From a bacterium (GTDB lineage Bacteria; Patescibacteriota; Saccharimonadia; Saccharimonadales; UBA4665), in the NCBI GenBank assembly GCA_021800155.1, contig JAJYZG010000002.1:1-64000 (forward strand): a DNA stretch of 64,000 nt, written 5' to 3'. The notes under the pieces are model-generated. The model worked only from the letters and a program-made list of their open reading frames with translations. It had not been told where the DNA came from and searched no databases. This document shows, one piece after another, positions 52,448 through 62,106 of the stretch (position 1 is its first letter; every line of letters begins with the position of its first letter). The translations under genes and the position numbers were made by a program.

Positions 52448-53736
52448 ACATAGTATTGCTCTCTCAACCAGTCGTCGAGGCTGCCTCCGCCTCCTCCGGC
52501 CATGGCAATGACCATGTCGCCTTTATTTAAGTGGGCGTCAATAGTTCGCTTAAGATCACTATTACGTGTGGCTGGAAGAGCAATCGTTGGGTCACTAAGA
52601 CGGGATATAAGCTCAGCCGGGGCTAAAATGCGCTGGTTGGGGTCTTCCCGCGCCAGATAACTCGGCAGCCAATAAACTTGAGCTGCCCCAGCAAAGCTAT
52701 CTTTGTAGTCATTGATCATATAATGCTGTCGCCGATTGGTCAACGGCTCATAAATTATGACTATCGCCTGCTTGGGTTTAGCCATTTCTTTCGCTACACT
52801 CATTGCTGCACGGATTTTTTCGGGCGTATGTGCATAATCGCTGTATAAACCCGGGACAATTTCCTCCATTCTTCTGGATAGGCCCGGAAAAAGATTGATA
52901 CTTTCAATCAGCTCCGTAGCGGGGACGTCGCATATCCTTAAAAGCGTTTGCAGCGCCAACCAACCATCCAATCGGTTATATAGACCTTTGAGCTTGAGTT
53001 TAGATAGTTGCGGATGTGCCGGATCTTGAATAGCTAGATTCTTAGCTGTGTTAAGTCCGAGATATAAGGCATCATCTTGCCATATCAGGGTTTGTTCGCT
53101 CTGAGAGATAAACTCTTTAAATGCTTGTTGGTAACTTTCGCGCGAAGGAAAGATCTCATGGTGGTCCCAACTGACCCCGGTTATAACGCTCAGCCAAGGC
53201 TCAAATTGCAAAAAGTTGCGGTCAAATTCGTCAGCTTCAAAAACAAAATAATGACTGCCTTTTTGGTAGCGTCCCATTGGTCCAAAGCTGGTTTTAGCCG
53301 GCAGCAAGTAGCTTATACTTACCTGATGCTGATAACACAGCCAAGTTATTATAGCGGTGGTGGTGGTTTTGCCATGAGTACCAGCTACGGCAATGAGCGA
53401 TAAGCTGTTATCTTTTGTGATCTGATTGATTAACTCGTCGCGCTTACTTTGTTTTATGCCTTCATCGGTGGCGAAGCGCAACTCCGGCGCATTGGGTTGT
53501 TCGAGCGGTAGAGCCGAGGTATAGATTAGCCAGTCAATCGGGTGCTTTTTATGAACTTGAGCAATACTATTATAGCTTTGGTCCAGATAAATATCTGTTA
53601 TACCGGATTCCCTAAGATGCTCAATATAGCTCGAGTTTTGTTTGTCTGAACCGGATACTTCATAGCCGGCAGCCAGCGCGATCTCGGCTAGCGGTCCGAT
53701 ACCGGCACCGCCTATGCCAGAGAAGTAAATATGCAT
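52444..53736 (-). CDS. murC: UDP-N-acetylmuramate-alanine ligase (MurC/Mpl-like)
   Basis: IYFSGIGGAGIGPLAEIAL, VAGTHGKTTTTAIITWL, YSDYAHTPEKIRAAM. Confidence 0.88.
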   Translation of the reverse strand: MHIYFSGIGGAGIGPLAEIALAAGYEVSGSDKQNSSYIEHLRESGITDIYLDQSYNSIAQVHKKHPIDWLIYTSALPLEQPNAPELRFATDEGIKQSKRDELINQITKDNSLSLIAVAGTHGKTTTTAIITWLCYQHQVSISYLLPAKTSFGPMGRYQKGSHYFVFEADEFDRNFLQFEPWLSVITGVSWDHHEIFPSRESYQQAFKEFISQSEQTLIWQDDALYLGLNTAKNLAIQDPAHPQLSKLKLKGLYNRLDGWLALQTLLRICDVPATELIESINLFPGLSRRMEEIVPGLYSDYAHTPEKIRAAMSVAKEMAKPKQAIVIIYEPLTNRRQHYMINDYKDSFAGAAQVYWLPSYLAREDPNQRILAPAELISRLSDPTIALPATRNSDLKRTIDAHLNKGDMVIAMAGGGGGSLDDWLREQYYV

Positions 53737-53789
53737 GATCTTAGTCTAACACGGCGCCAAATAGCTCTAGCTTAAGTTAAAATGATACT

Positions 53790-54404
53790 ATGGCAACTAC
53801 CCGCCCTAGACATTTTACTTCGATGCGGCTGTTTGATATCCGCCCCGTATATTTTTTGATTGCAACATTGATAGTGGGGGTTGTTTGTGTCATTGCGCTT
53901 AGGAGCAATAACGAGCATATGGCACAATTACGATCAGACGTGTATGCCGCTGATTATAATGGACACGGAGTGCAGCAAGCATTAGACAATCTGCAAGCTT
54001 ATGTTACAGCGCATATGAACACCAATCTGTCAGCTGGGGTGGGGTCAGTCTATCCGCCAATTCAACTGGAATATACCTATTTAAGGCTGGTAACGGCAGC
54101 CGATAAGTCGGCACTAAGCGATAACATTGGTCTTTATACTGCTGCACAAACTTACTGTCAACGGCTTGATCCGTCTGACTTTTCAGGTCATAACAGAGTA
54201 CCCTGTATTGAGCAGTATGTAACAAGCCACGGAGCCAAGTTACCTAATATACCCGCTGCCTTGTATGAATTCGATTTTGTCTCTCCATCATGGAGTCCAG
54301 ATTTAGCAGGGTGGACGCTATTAGCTACTATTGCGCTTGCGGGCGTTACAATGGTGGACTTTTTGGTTCGTTTTTACCGGCATCGCTTAGTAAAAACTGC
54401 TTGA
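53790..54404 (+). CDS. Hypothetical membrane protein
   Basis: Two TM segments. Confidence 0.55.
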   Translation: MATTRPRHFTSMRLFDIRPVYFLIATLIVGVVCVIALRSNNEHMAQLRSDVYAADYNGHGVQQALDNLQAYVTAHMNTNLSAGVGSVYPPIQLEYTYLRLVTAADKSALSDNIGLYTAAQTYCQRLDPSDFSGHNRVPCIEQYVTSHGAKLPNIPAALYEFDFVSPSWSPDLAGWTLLATIALAGVTMVDFLVRFYRHRLVKTA

Positions 54405-54468
54405 GATCAAATAAATACTCCTTTTTTATGTGAGGGGGCATTTATTTCCTAGTCTTACTACGCAAGTG

Positions 54469-55089
54469 CTATGGTTTCGCGGTTGGCGGAGTGGTGGTTA
54501 CACTGCTAGGTGTGGGGCTGCCGGTAGTAGCACTCTGGTTAGTGCAGGTCTGGCCGTGCGGATATTCTTTATAGTATTGTGCTACAGCTTTTGCTACCTG
54601 ACCGCTACTGCGGAGATTTTCCCAGAATGTTACCTGTTGCATATTGATTACCATCTGGTCATATGGCGCGTGTAATTCACAGCCCAGCTTAACCAGTGAT
54701 ACGTTGTTGTTACTACTACTACTGCTGCTGCTCTGATTGTTGGTTTGCAGGTAGAAAATATTTGTCAACACCAGATACTGCGGATTGATCGATTGAATAT
54801 TGCCGAAGTAAACCTGGCCGGTGTTCAGGAATACTGCTTGAAGTTTATTGCTATAGACGTAATTTGCTTGGGATTTAGGTTGAGTCGAGGCCACTACCAA
54901 TGTCACTGCCACAAGCAGTATAACGATCATTGCCCCGAGAATTAATGATGCCCACTTAGTTAATAGACTTTCTAATAACTTTTTGGGTTGTTTAGTATGA
55001 TGCCGCGAAGATCCGGTGAAATCTGGAACCCTGTTAACCGGACTCTGGTTGCTGGTAACCGGCACGCCACCGCGATTCGAAAACTCCAT
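54469..55089 (-). CDS. Hypothetical membrane protein
   Basis: MEFSNRGG start preceded by GGTGGAG; TM WASLILGAMIVILLVAVTLVVAS. Confidence 0.55.
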   Translation of the reverse strand: MEFSNRGGVPVTSNQSPVNRVPDFTGSSRHHTKQPKKLLESLLTKWASLILGAMIVILLVAVTLVVASTQPKSQANYVYSNKLQAVFLNTGQVYFGNIQSINPQYLVLTNIFYLQTNNQSSSSSSSNNNVSLVKLGCELHAPYDQMVINMQQVTFWENLRSSGQVAKAVAQYYKEYPHGQTCTNQSATTGSPTPSSVTTTPPTAKP

Positions 55090-55194
55090 ATCTGTTTTTC
55101 TCCACCTACTTAGTGTTAATGCTTGACTACCATAGTGTAAACAACCGTCCGGCATAACGCAAGTACTTTTATAGGGGTCGTATCTATAAAAATA

Positions 55195-55224
55195 TTGACA
55201 AACAAAAAGCTAACAGAGTATGTT
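55195..55224 (+). promoter_or_regulatory. Sigma70-like promoter
   Basis: TTGACA (55195-55200), 18-nt spacer, TATGTT (55219-55224). Confidence 0.55.
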
Positions 55225-55264
55225 GAGTGTACCAACAACTTTATAAGAGGGAGAGGTATTGTTT

Positions 55265-55459
55265 ATGGCATACCAGCACACAAATTCAAAAGGGGTCACA
55301 TACTATTTAAACTCTAAAAAGGTCACTCTGCGTGGTGGTAAAGTGCAGACAATCTACTACTTCAGTAAAGACAAGCGTCCTGAAGCTACAGATCTGCCTG
55401 CGGATCGTGAAGTGAACGAAAACCCTCGCAACGGTTTTTTGACCGTTAAGCGCAAGTAA
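55265..55459 (+). CDS. Small conserved-looking basic protein
   Basis: MAYQHTNSKGVTYYLNSKKVTLRGGKVQTIYYFSKDKRPEATDLPADREVNENPRNGFLTVKRK; promoter upstream and terminator downstream. Confidence 0.75.
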   Translation: MAYQHTNSKGVTYYLNSKKVTLRGGKVQTIYYFSKDKRPEATDLPADREVNENPRNGFLTVKRK

Positions 55460-55480
55460 GCAACATTAGTGGGCAAGTAA

Positions 55481-55514
55481 AGGCTCCCGGGATTTACCTG
55501 GGAGCCTTATTTTG
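55481..55514 (+). terminator. Rho-independent terminator
   Basis: AGGCTCCCGGGATTTACCTGGGAGCCTTATTTTG. Confidence 0.85.
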
Positions 55515-55546
55515 TGTAAAATAACCAATTGTGTTAATGCTTGTAT

Positions 55547-55705
55547 ATGTGCAGACAGCAGCGGCTTTTGGACGTTGAATCGGTTAAAGAAAAAACCGTT
55601 AAAACACCTGATGAGCTAGATGAACTAATCAACTTGATCGACAAATGCTTCGTAACTGGAAAAGACAGCTTCCGGTTTGAGTATAGCTGTTCTCGATTTG
55701 ATTAA
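55547..55705 (+). CDS. Possible 52-aa small protein
   Basis: MCRQQRLLDVESVKEKTVKTPDELDELINLIDKCFVTGKDSFRFEYSCSRFD*. Confidence 0.35.
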   Translation: MCRQQRLLDVESVKEKTVKTPDELDELINLIDKCFVTGKDSFRFEYSCSRFD

Positions 55706-55829
55706 ATAAAGAGCAACAGCCAGGCATTTAATTCGCCCAACAAATATACAGGTATAGAATCCATCATAAAATGAACCGGGATATACAACTAGCCCAAAAG
55801 GCTGCAAAGATGAGTAAACAAAACGAAAT

Positions 55830-56849
55830 TTGATATTTATGATAACTACCAAGGGTCCACGCATCAACACCAAGCCATTATTTATTCTGGCGCCGATGGA
55901 TGATGTGACTGATACCGTCTTTCGTCAGGTTATAAGTGCCTGCGGCAAACCTGACTTGTGTTTTAGTGAATTTGTTAATGTCGATGGTCTAATTAGCGCC
56001 GGTCGTAAGTCTTTGCGGAAAAAACTTGAACGTTTCGAAGAAGAGCCACCTCTTGTGGCCCATATCTGGGGTCTGAACCCGGTTAATTTTAACAAGATTG
56101 CTTGGCAACTGGCTTCAGGATCTCTTGCGCGAGAGATAGGGTTGTCGACGAACTACGCGGGAATTGATCTAAATATGGGTTGCCCTGTACGGGCGGTAAC
56201 TAAAATCGGGGCCTGTTCGGGACTTATTAAAAACCGTGAACTCGCTGCAGAAATTATTGCAGCCGTAAAGGATGGCAGCGGGGGCAGATTGCCGGTAAGT
56301 GTTAAAACCAGACTCGGGTTTGACGAAATCGACCCTTCCTGGACAGAGTTTATTTTCAAACAGGGAGTGGATATGCTTAGTATTCATCTCCGTACTGTTA
56401 AAGAAATGAGCAAGGTACCGGCCCATTTTGAAGAACTGATGCGGATTAGGCGTCAGCGCGACAGATTGAGTCCCAATACACTCCTGATAGCGAACGGCGA
56501 CATTAAGGATATTCATCAGGGTCAGGCGATTATTAATAGTTATAACATAGACGGCGTAATGATTGGCCGCGGAGTTTTTACTGACCCATTTGCGTTTAGT
56601 GTCAATAACCGATGGGCAGATGTTGGGACGAGCGGTCGTATTACACTGTTTAAGAAACACTTAATGTTATATAAAAACTGGGCAGAAAACCCGGACAAGG
56701 GCGTTAAACGACTCAACAAATATGCCAAAATTTATCTGTCGGGGTTTGATGATGCCAAGCAGCTCCGGGAGAAGCTGTCTGTGGCTTCTACGGTAGACGA
56801 CATGCTAACCGAGCTAGATACTTTTGAGGCGGGTTTACCTGTGATGTAA
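55830..56849 (+). CDS. dus: tRNA-dihydrouridine synthase
   Basis: LAPMDDVTDTVFRQVI, GIDLNMGCPVRAVTKIGACSGLI, SVKTRLG, GVMIGRG. Confidence 0.93.
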   Translation: MIFMITTKGPRINTKPLFILAPMDDVTDTVFRQVISACGKPDLCFSEFVNVDGLISAGRKSLRKKLERFEEEPPLVAHIWGLNPVNFNKIAWQLASGSLAREIGLSTNYAGIDLNMGCPVRAVTKIGACSGLIKNRELAAEIIAAVKDGSGGRLPVSVKTRLGFDEIDPSWTEFIFKQGVDMLSIHLRTVKEMSKVPAHFEELMRIRRQRDRLSPNTLLIANGDIKDIHQGQAIINSYNIDGVMIGRGVFTDPFAFSVNNRWADVGTSGRITLFKKHLMLYKNWAENPDKGVKRLNKYAKIYLSGFDDAKQLREKLSVASTVDDMLTELDTFEAGLPVM

Positions 56850-57230
56850 CCGCCGGTGCAGGTGGTGGATGATTAAGTGCTGGAAAGCGATGGTTATTTG
56901 ATCAGAGGAATAGCCTTTAGTCTCAAGATCTTTTTTAATATTCTGCTTTAGCTGTTTATTGAATTGAGCTTTGCTTAAACCGGAAGTTTTTAGCATTGCT
57001 AAAAAAGTGTGATCTTTGTGTGCGGTGGTAATTTTTTGGGTGGTTGTATCCAGAGTTTGAGCAATTGCGATAAGCCTTTGTTGTCGGTATACAACTTTAG
57101 GAATTCCGCTCGAACCAATATAGCTTTCATGGTGGTGGATCTTGGCTGCATGGACGATATCATAGATAGTGGAGGACAGAATTATAACGAGTCCTAATGT
57201 CAGCATGACGTTGCGAACTTTGTGCTTCAC
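56835..57230 (-). CDS. Hypothetical protein with N-terminal TM
   Basis: 131-aa ORF. Confidence 0.5.
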   Translation of the reverse strand: MKHKVRNVMLTLGLVIILSSTIYDIVHAAKIHHHESYIGSSGIPKVVYRQQRLIAIAQTLDTTTQKITTAHKDHTFLAMLKTSGLSKAQFNKQLKQNIKKDLETKGYSSDQITIAFQHLIIHHLHRRLHHR

Positions 57231-57364
57231 GTTTATACACTAACTTGCTTACCTTAAAAAAGTCTGGTGGATCCAAATGCTATCTTTTGAGATTAAGTCT
57301 GCCAGCACTTTAGCTTCAGCTATCAAACGGCCATTCAATTTAATCCCCGTTAATTTAAGAATTG

Positions 57365-58089
57365 TTAGTTTGTTGAAGTTTCTGTAGCCAAAACTTGACC
57401 GTTGCCAATCCGGATTATGCTAAGGGTATAATTTGTGCAGTTATTAGCGGCAGTGCTACAACCGTTCGGACTGGCAACATAGTTATACTTTTCTCCAGAT
57501 GGTGGAGTTAAAATTTTCTCTAGTCGTTGCAGGCCTGGACCGGAGCTACCTAGTACACTATTTATTTGTGCTGCATCTAAGCTGGCTGGATACGAGTTCT
57601 GGATCACGTTGTATTCGGCGAGCTGCATTCGTATAATTGCCGCATATGATTGAGCCGCCGCCTGAATGGCCGGAGCGAGGCTATTGCTTGCAGTCGAAGT
57701 TGCTTTGGAAGATTGCGCCGAGGCTGAAGTTGATGCACTAGTCTTTTTAGGTTGGTTACTGGAGTGTAGTAATGCAAAAGCTCCGCCTCCTAATCCTGCA
57801 AGAACAATAATTCCTAAGATGACTAGTAATGCGTGGCTGGGCTTGTGGTTAACAGCATTAACTTGAATGGAGTCTTCTGCAGACGTTTGTTTACTTGTCT
57901 CTAGTGGTCCTCCCATAACCGTAATTGGTCCAATTGGTGGAGGTGTCTGTGGAGTTTCAGCTTGCGGCTGATTAGATTGTTGTGCAGTAGCTTGCCCGAG
58001 GCTATGCTACCTTCTGACTGCGGCTGCTCTATTTGATTCGCGCTATCTGGTGGTGAAGGTGTGATATCAGGCTGGTGTGCATTATCCAT
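57365..58089 (-). CDS. Pro-rich/TM protein split by an apparent frameshift
   Basis: 58089 frame encodes MDNAHQPDITPSPPDSANQIEQPQSEGSIASG; the 57365-57916 frame continues upstream as QATAQQSNQPQAETPQTPPPIGPITVMGGPLE; frames meet near 57995 at a CCC run. Confidence 0.6.
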
Positions 58090-58158
58090 TGTTTTTATGC
58101 TTATAGGAAGATTTTAACAATAGTGCAGCTTAAAAATTAACGTCAAGCAAAAGTGGAA

Positions 58159-58234
58159 TGGTGGGGACGGCAGGATTTGAACCTGCGACCAATCGGTTAT
58201 GAGCCGACTGCTCTAACCACTGAGCTACGTCCCC
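58159..58234 (-). tRNA. tRNA-Met (CAT), CCA encoded
   Basis: Minus strand GGGGACGTAGCTCAGTGGTTAGAGCAGTCGGCTCATAACCGATTGGTCGCAGGTTCAAATCCTGCCGTCCCCACCA. Confidence 0.9.
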
Positions 58235-58303
58235 CCGCAACCGGTTTACGTTAACGGAGTATACACTACTAGTTATATTAGATATATAATTGGCTTTAAA
58301 GTT

Positions 58304-58747
58304 ATGCAAACAAAAATTCATTATTTAAAGGCGATAGTTTCAGATTTTATAGCTAGAATGCACGACATCCGCTTTGCTGGTCAGGTGGTGTTTGTATTAA
58401 TTGTGCTGATAGTAAGTTGGAGCGGGGTGAGAGCAATCCAAATGAATTATAACCTACAGAAACAAATTACGACGACTAAACAAGAAAATATTATTCAGAA
58501 GCTACAAAACAATAATCTGACGCTCCAGAACGAATATTACAGCTCTAAACAGTATCTGGGATTACAGGCAAGGTTAAACTTCGGGCTAGCGCTTCCCGGA
58601 GAACAGGAGATACTGGTGCCGCGTAGTGTCGCTTTGGCATATGCCCCTAAAATCACAGTAAATGACAATGAGCCTAGCAAAATTAGCGTTCCATCTCTAC
58701 AGAGGCATATAACAGATTGGGTTAACTTTTTCCTGCATCGCCAATAG
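58304..58747 (+). CDS. DivIC/FtsB-like septum formation protein
   Basis: Single TM followed by coiled coil QKQITTTKQENIIQKLQNNNLTLQNEYYSSKQYLGLQARLNFGLALPGE. Confidence 0.65.
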   Translation: MQTKIHYLKAIVSDFIARMHDIRFAGQVVFVLIVLIVSWSGVRAIQMNYNLQKQITTTKQENIIQKLQNNNLTLQNEYYSSKQYLGLQARLNFGLALPGEQEILVPRSVALAYAPKITVNDNEPSKISVPSLQRHITDWVNFFLHRQ

Positions 58748-58768
58748 AACTCGTAACTATAGCTTACG

Positions 58769-58798
58769 TTGACTATGACTACCTCTGTTTGTTAATAT
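58769..58798 (+). promoter_or_regulatory. Promoter of tRNA-fMet
   Basis: TTGACT (58769-58774), 18-nt spacer, TAATAT (58793-58798). Confidence 0.6.
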
Positions 58799-58822
58799 AG
58801 CACTCGGCTGTTTTAAAGATAA

Positions 58823-58897
58823 CGCGGGGTGGAGCAGCGGCAGCTCGCGTGGCTCATAACCACGAGGTCACAGGTTCGAGTCCTGTCCCCGCAACCA
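58823..58897 (+). tRNA. Initiator tRNA-fMet (CAT), CCA encoded
   Basis: CGCGGGGTGGAGCAGCGGCAGCTCGCGTGGCTCATAACCACGAGGTCACAGGTTCGAGTCCTGTCCCCGCAACCA; C1:A72 mismatch. Confidence 0.93.
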
Positions 58898-59129
58898 GAT
58901 TGGACAGCCAAAATACGAGACCGTGTTCCTTGACCGGTCTCTATTTATTTACCCCTATTAAATCTTACATTTTGGCTCATATTTTTAAAATTGCCAAATG
59001 CAGCCACGTTAGGCTCGAACCATTGAAATGACCACTATTGCGCCAATTAACTCCTTACGCAGGTTCCAGAACTGACCGCTCCTCTATATAAGGGCTGGAC
59101 ACCTGCAAAACTGACTGGGCTCCATGACC
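58873..59129 (+). repeat. fMet-tail unit, copy 1
   Basis: tRNA 3' end GGTTCGAGTCCTGTCCCCGCAACCAGAT; IR1 outer arms GCCAAAAT (58907-58914)/ATTTTGGC (58969-58976), inner GAGACCG/CGGTCTC; GGCTCGAACC (59012-59021); IR2 GCAGGT (59059-59064)/ACCTGC (59101-59106). Confidence 0.8.
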
Positions 59130-59152
59130 GTAGTGCGTATTAATCATATCTT

Positions 59153-59473
59153 TTGTGCTACAGTATTGCTGTGTCAGGACGACCAAAACCGACTTATTTT
59201 AATGGTTGTCTTATCTGTGATGCTGTATCAAAAGCTAATAAGCAAGGTAAATCACTATCCGAAACGGAGCTTATGAAAGCTTTCAAGGCCCAGGATGCCA
59301 AAAACAAGAGCCAATATAAAGGTACTAATGGCATTAAGCTGAGTAAGCTTGCTCAGCAAAAGCTTAACGAGGCTCTTTCCAAGGGTGATAAAGTCGCTGC
59401 TATCAAGATTGTGCTCGATGCAAATAGATGCGGTTTAGCCGATGCTAAATCATATGTAGACGGACTGTTGTAG
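59153..59473 (+). CDS. Small protein with ribosomal L7/L12 C-terminal-like domain
   Basis: KLNEALSKGDKVAAIKIVLDANRCGLADAKSYVDGLL; start uncertain (GTG at 59171 possible). Confidence 0.55.
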   Translation: MCYSIAVSGRPKPTYFNGCLICDAVSKANKQGKSLSETELMKAFKAQDAKNKSQYKGTNGIKLSKLAQQKLNEALSKGDKVAAIKIVLDANRCGLADAKSYVDGLL

Positions 59474-59484
59474 GTTAACTTGCG

Positions 59485-61599
59485 CTACTTCCCTAACCTC
59501 TTATAAACTCGCTCACGCTGTTTAAATTGCCTATCAAGAAAGGGAATATTCTTATCATGATAGTCAATCAAGACCTTAGGGCTGGAGCTATGCATTAGTC
59601 GGCCAACATATTGGGTTAATTTGCCTTCAAAAGAAAAAGGGAAAGCCAAAACTAGTGCTTCAATGTTGTCGATGTGCATACCCTCCCCAAATATTTGCCC
59701 AGTAGCTAGTAACACCTGGTAATGCCCATCGCTAATTTGCTTCATTTTGGACACACGACTTGTAGCAGAATCATCTCCGGTGAATATAAGCGTCTCACAC
59801 TGACCCTTTAAATATAACTCCAGAATTTTAAGGTGTTCTTTGCGTTCGCTAAGTACAAGAGTTTTTCTACCTAGCTTGACTTGCTCGAGTATATCGCTTG
59901 CCACAATAGTATTACGGGAAGTGTCATAGCTGACTACATTAGCTATTAGATTAAACTGATCAGTCTTCCAGTTGAACGGCACAGCCAGCGCAGTCTCCCT
60001 AATAACAGTTTCAAAATGGACTGATTGCTTGTGTCCAGCCGTAATATAGCCGGACATGTCGGCAATAATATCACCAATATAAACATAGATTAGCTGCTCG
60101 TCATTATGTTTTCGCTTTGGTGTTGCAGTTAAGCCATACAAAAACTCTGGATTTAGATTAGCGATAACTTCACGGAACGTTTTAGCTGGAATATGATGAC
60201 ATTCGTCAATAATGATTGTTCCAAATTTATCCCGATACTTAGCCAAGTCTTGGGATCGAGCAAAACTTTGCAGTAACCCTACCGTGATTTCTTTACCAAT
60301 GCTTTTCTTGCTGCCAGAGAATCTACCAATTTGGGTTTTTGGAATATTTAAAAATTTTTGTATACGATCAACCCATTGATCAAGCAATTGCTGACGGTGA
60401 ACTAGTACTAATGCGGGCTTTTGGTGTTTTGCAATCAGCTCTAGCCCAATCATAGTCTTGCCACTGCTAGGTGGCGCAACAATAACTCCTTGCTTTTCGC
60501 TCTGAGCTAGTTCAACTATGTCTTGCTGTGCCTCTTTTAGTTTTATGCTGCTTTTAAATTTGCAATCAGGAAGTCTTGGAGTTACGAAGCTAACATTGTA
60601 TCCAATACTATTCTCATAGCAAAAATTGAGTAGTCTGGATAAAAAGCCACGTGGCAAAGTGACTGTTTTTGCAGATTCGTCAATAAGTCGAAAATACTTC
60701 TGAACTTTATACAGAGATTTACCCAACCGTTTTTTAGTCAGGTATTCAGTGCTAAGAAAATTTAGCTGTTCTTTCAGGTAACCGACTAACGGTCCACTTA
60801 ATTGAGATTTTTGTAGTGTAATATTTTGGCCAACGCTAATTTTGAGTCTCTTACGATTTTTAGTTGCATCACTATCTACTCCGGAGATAAGTTTGTTATA
60901 GGCGGTTGCCAACTCATCGGTTGAATAACGCTTGATGTTTTGGAGCACCGTGAACTGATCCTCGTAGGGTTCTGTTGTTATCGGATCAATAAAAACCGTG
61001 TTCTCATTTTTAACCGACTCACCTTGAAAGGGTAAGGCAATTAGATTACCAAGACCATTCTTAGTAATAGTGTCTTGGCTAGGGAATAGCCGATCAAAAC
61101 TAGCCTCTTTATCGAAGGCTGATAAGTTTAGAGCTTTACGAGCGACTTCAAGTCCGATAGCACGACTTTTATGACAAGGATAGGCTTCTTCAAAGAATAC
61201 CCAAACATGTCCACCGTTACCAGAACGCGACCGCTCTATGTAGGCGGTCAGCCCAACCTTATCCAACTCCTGTTGATAAGTTAAGCAGTCGTTTAGCCAA
61301 TTTCCCCCATCAAAATCTGCCGCTAAAAAGTAAGATGTGTTATCTTCTAGAATTAGGTATATGCCAATAGTCATTTGACCAGTTAAATGTTTTCGAATAA
61401 TGCCATCTGTAAGGGGTGTTGGTGCTTTATGTTCAAAATCTTTAATTGTGCCACCATGGGCTTTGTGGGCATTAAACTCATTCCAATCAAAAGTATAATC
61501 AGGAAAGTAACCACCTGTTTTATCCCAACGCCTCGCGAAAATATCCTCACGTCCCCTAAACAGGGATCTATAAAGCTTAATTTTATCTGTCGAATCCAT
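59485..61599 (-). CDS. TOTE-type archaeo-eukaryotic primase domain fused to SF2 (SSL2-like) helicase
   Basis: N-term LYRSLFRGREDIFARRW...YFLAADFDGGNWLNDCLTYQQELDKVGLTAYIERSRSGNGGHVWVFFEEAYP; C-term VIVAPPSSGKTMIGLEL, IIIDECHHIPAKTF, GLTATPKRKHND, QYVGRLMHSS. Confidence 0.85.
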   Translation of the reverse strand: MDSTDKIKLYRSLFRGREDIFARRWDKTGGYFPDYTFDWNEFNAHKAHGGTIKDFEHKAPTPLTDGIIRKHLTGQMTIGIYLILEDNTSYFLAADFDGGNWLNDCLTYQQELDKVGLTAYIERSRSGNGGHVWVFFEEAYPCHKSRAIGLEVARKALNLSAFDKEASFDRLFPSQDTITKNGLGNLIALPFQGESVKNENTVFIDPITTEPYEDQFTVLQNIKRYSTDELATAYNKLISGVDSDATKNRKRLKISVGQNITLQKSQLSGPLVGYLKEQLNFLSTEYLTKKRLGKSLYKVQKYFRLIDESAKTVTLPRGFLSRLLNFCYENSIGYNVSFVTPRLPDCKFKSSIKLKEAQQDIVELAQSEKQGVIVAPPSSGKTMIGLELIAKHQKPALVLVHRQQLLDQWVDRIQKFLNIPKTQIGRFSGSKKSIGKEITVGLLQSFARSQDLAKYRDKFGTIIIDECHHIPAKTFREVIANLNPEFLYGLTATPKRKHNDEQLIYVYIGDIIADMSGYITAGHKQSVHFETVIRETALAVPFNWKTDQFNLIANVVSYDTSRNTIVASDILEQVKLGRKTLVLSERKEHLKILELYLKGQCETLIFTGDDSATSRVSKMKQISDGHYQVLLATGQIFGEGMHIDNIEALVLAFPFSFEGKLTQYVGRLMHSSSPKVLIDYHDKNIPFLDRQFKQRERVYKRLGK

Positions 61600-61623
61600 A
61601 GTTACTTATGCTATTATGTAATC

Positions 61624-61851
61624 ATGAAACACGTTATTCAATTCCATGTTTACAAAGGAGAGCAGTATTATATTGCTGAGAGCCTTGATTTACCTGTAGT
61701 TACTCAAGCTAAGACCTTAGATGAATTAGCTAAGAATATTGAAGAAGCAGTAAGCCTGCACCTTGAAGATGAAGATCCTGCGGTTTATAGTTTAGCACCG
61801 GATCCATCTGTCATGCTCAATATGGAGCTTGGCTTACCATCTTATGCCTAA
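61624..61851 (+). CDS. hicB: HicB-like antitoxin (short)
   Basis: MKHVIQFHVYKGEQYYIAESLDLPVVTQAKTLDELAKNIEEAVSLHLED. Confidence 0.82.
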   Translation: MKHVIQFHVYKGEQYYIAESLDLPVVTQAKTLDELAKNIEEAVSLHLEDEDPAVYSLAPDPSVMLNMELGLPSYA

Positions 61852-62086
61852 ATTAAAAAGACTTTCAGGCAGTGACATTATAAAAATACTAGGTCTGTTT
61901 GATTTTGTGCAGGTAAGTCAAAAAGGCAGTCATGTAAAACTGAGACGAATTGTCAACAAGGAAAACCAAACCCTCACTATACCCTTACATAAAGAACTTG
62001 ATAAGGGTACGGCTAATGCTATATTCAGACAGGTCTGTCGCTATGTTGACGAGTCCACGTTAAGAGAACACTTCTTTACCAAATAA
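61844..62086 (+). CDS. hicA: HicA-like mRNA interferase toxin
   Basis: MPKLKRLSGSDIIKILGLFDFVQVSQKGSHVKLRR...LTIPLHKELDKGTANAIFRQV; overlaps hicB. Confidence 0.88.
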   Translation: MPKLKRLSGSDIIKILGLFDFVQVSQKGSHVKLRRIVNKENQTLTIPLHKELDKGTANAIFRQVCRYVDESTLREHFFTK

Positions 62087-62106
62087 CTGTAAAGCGAAGG
62101 AAGATT

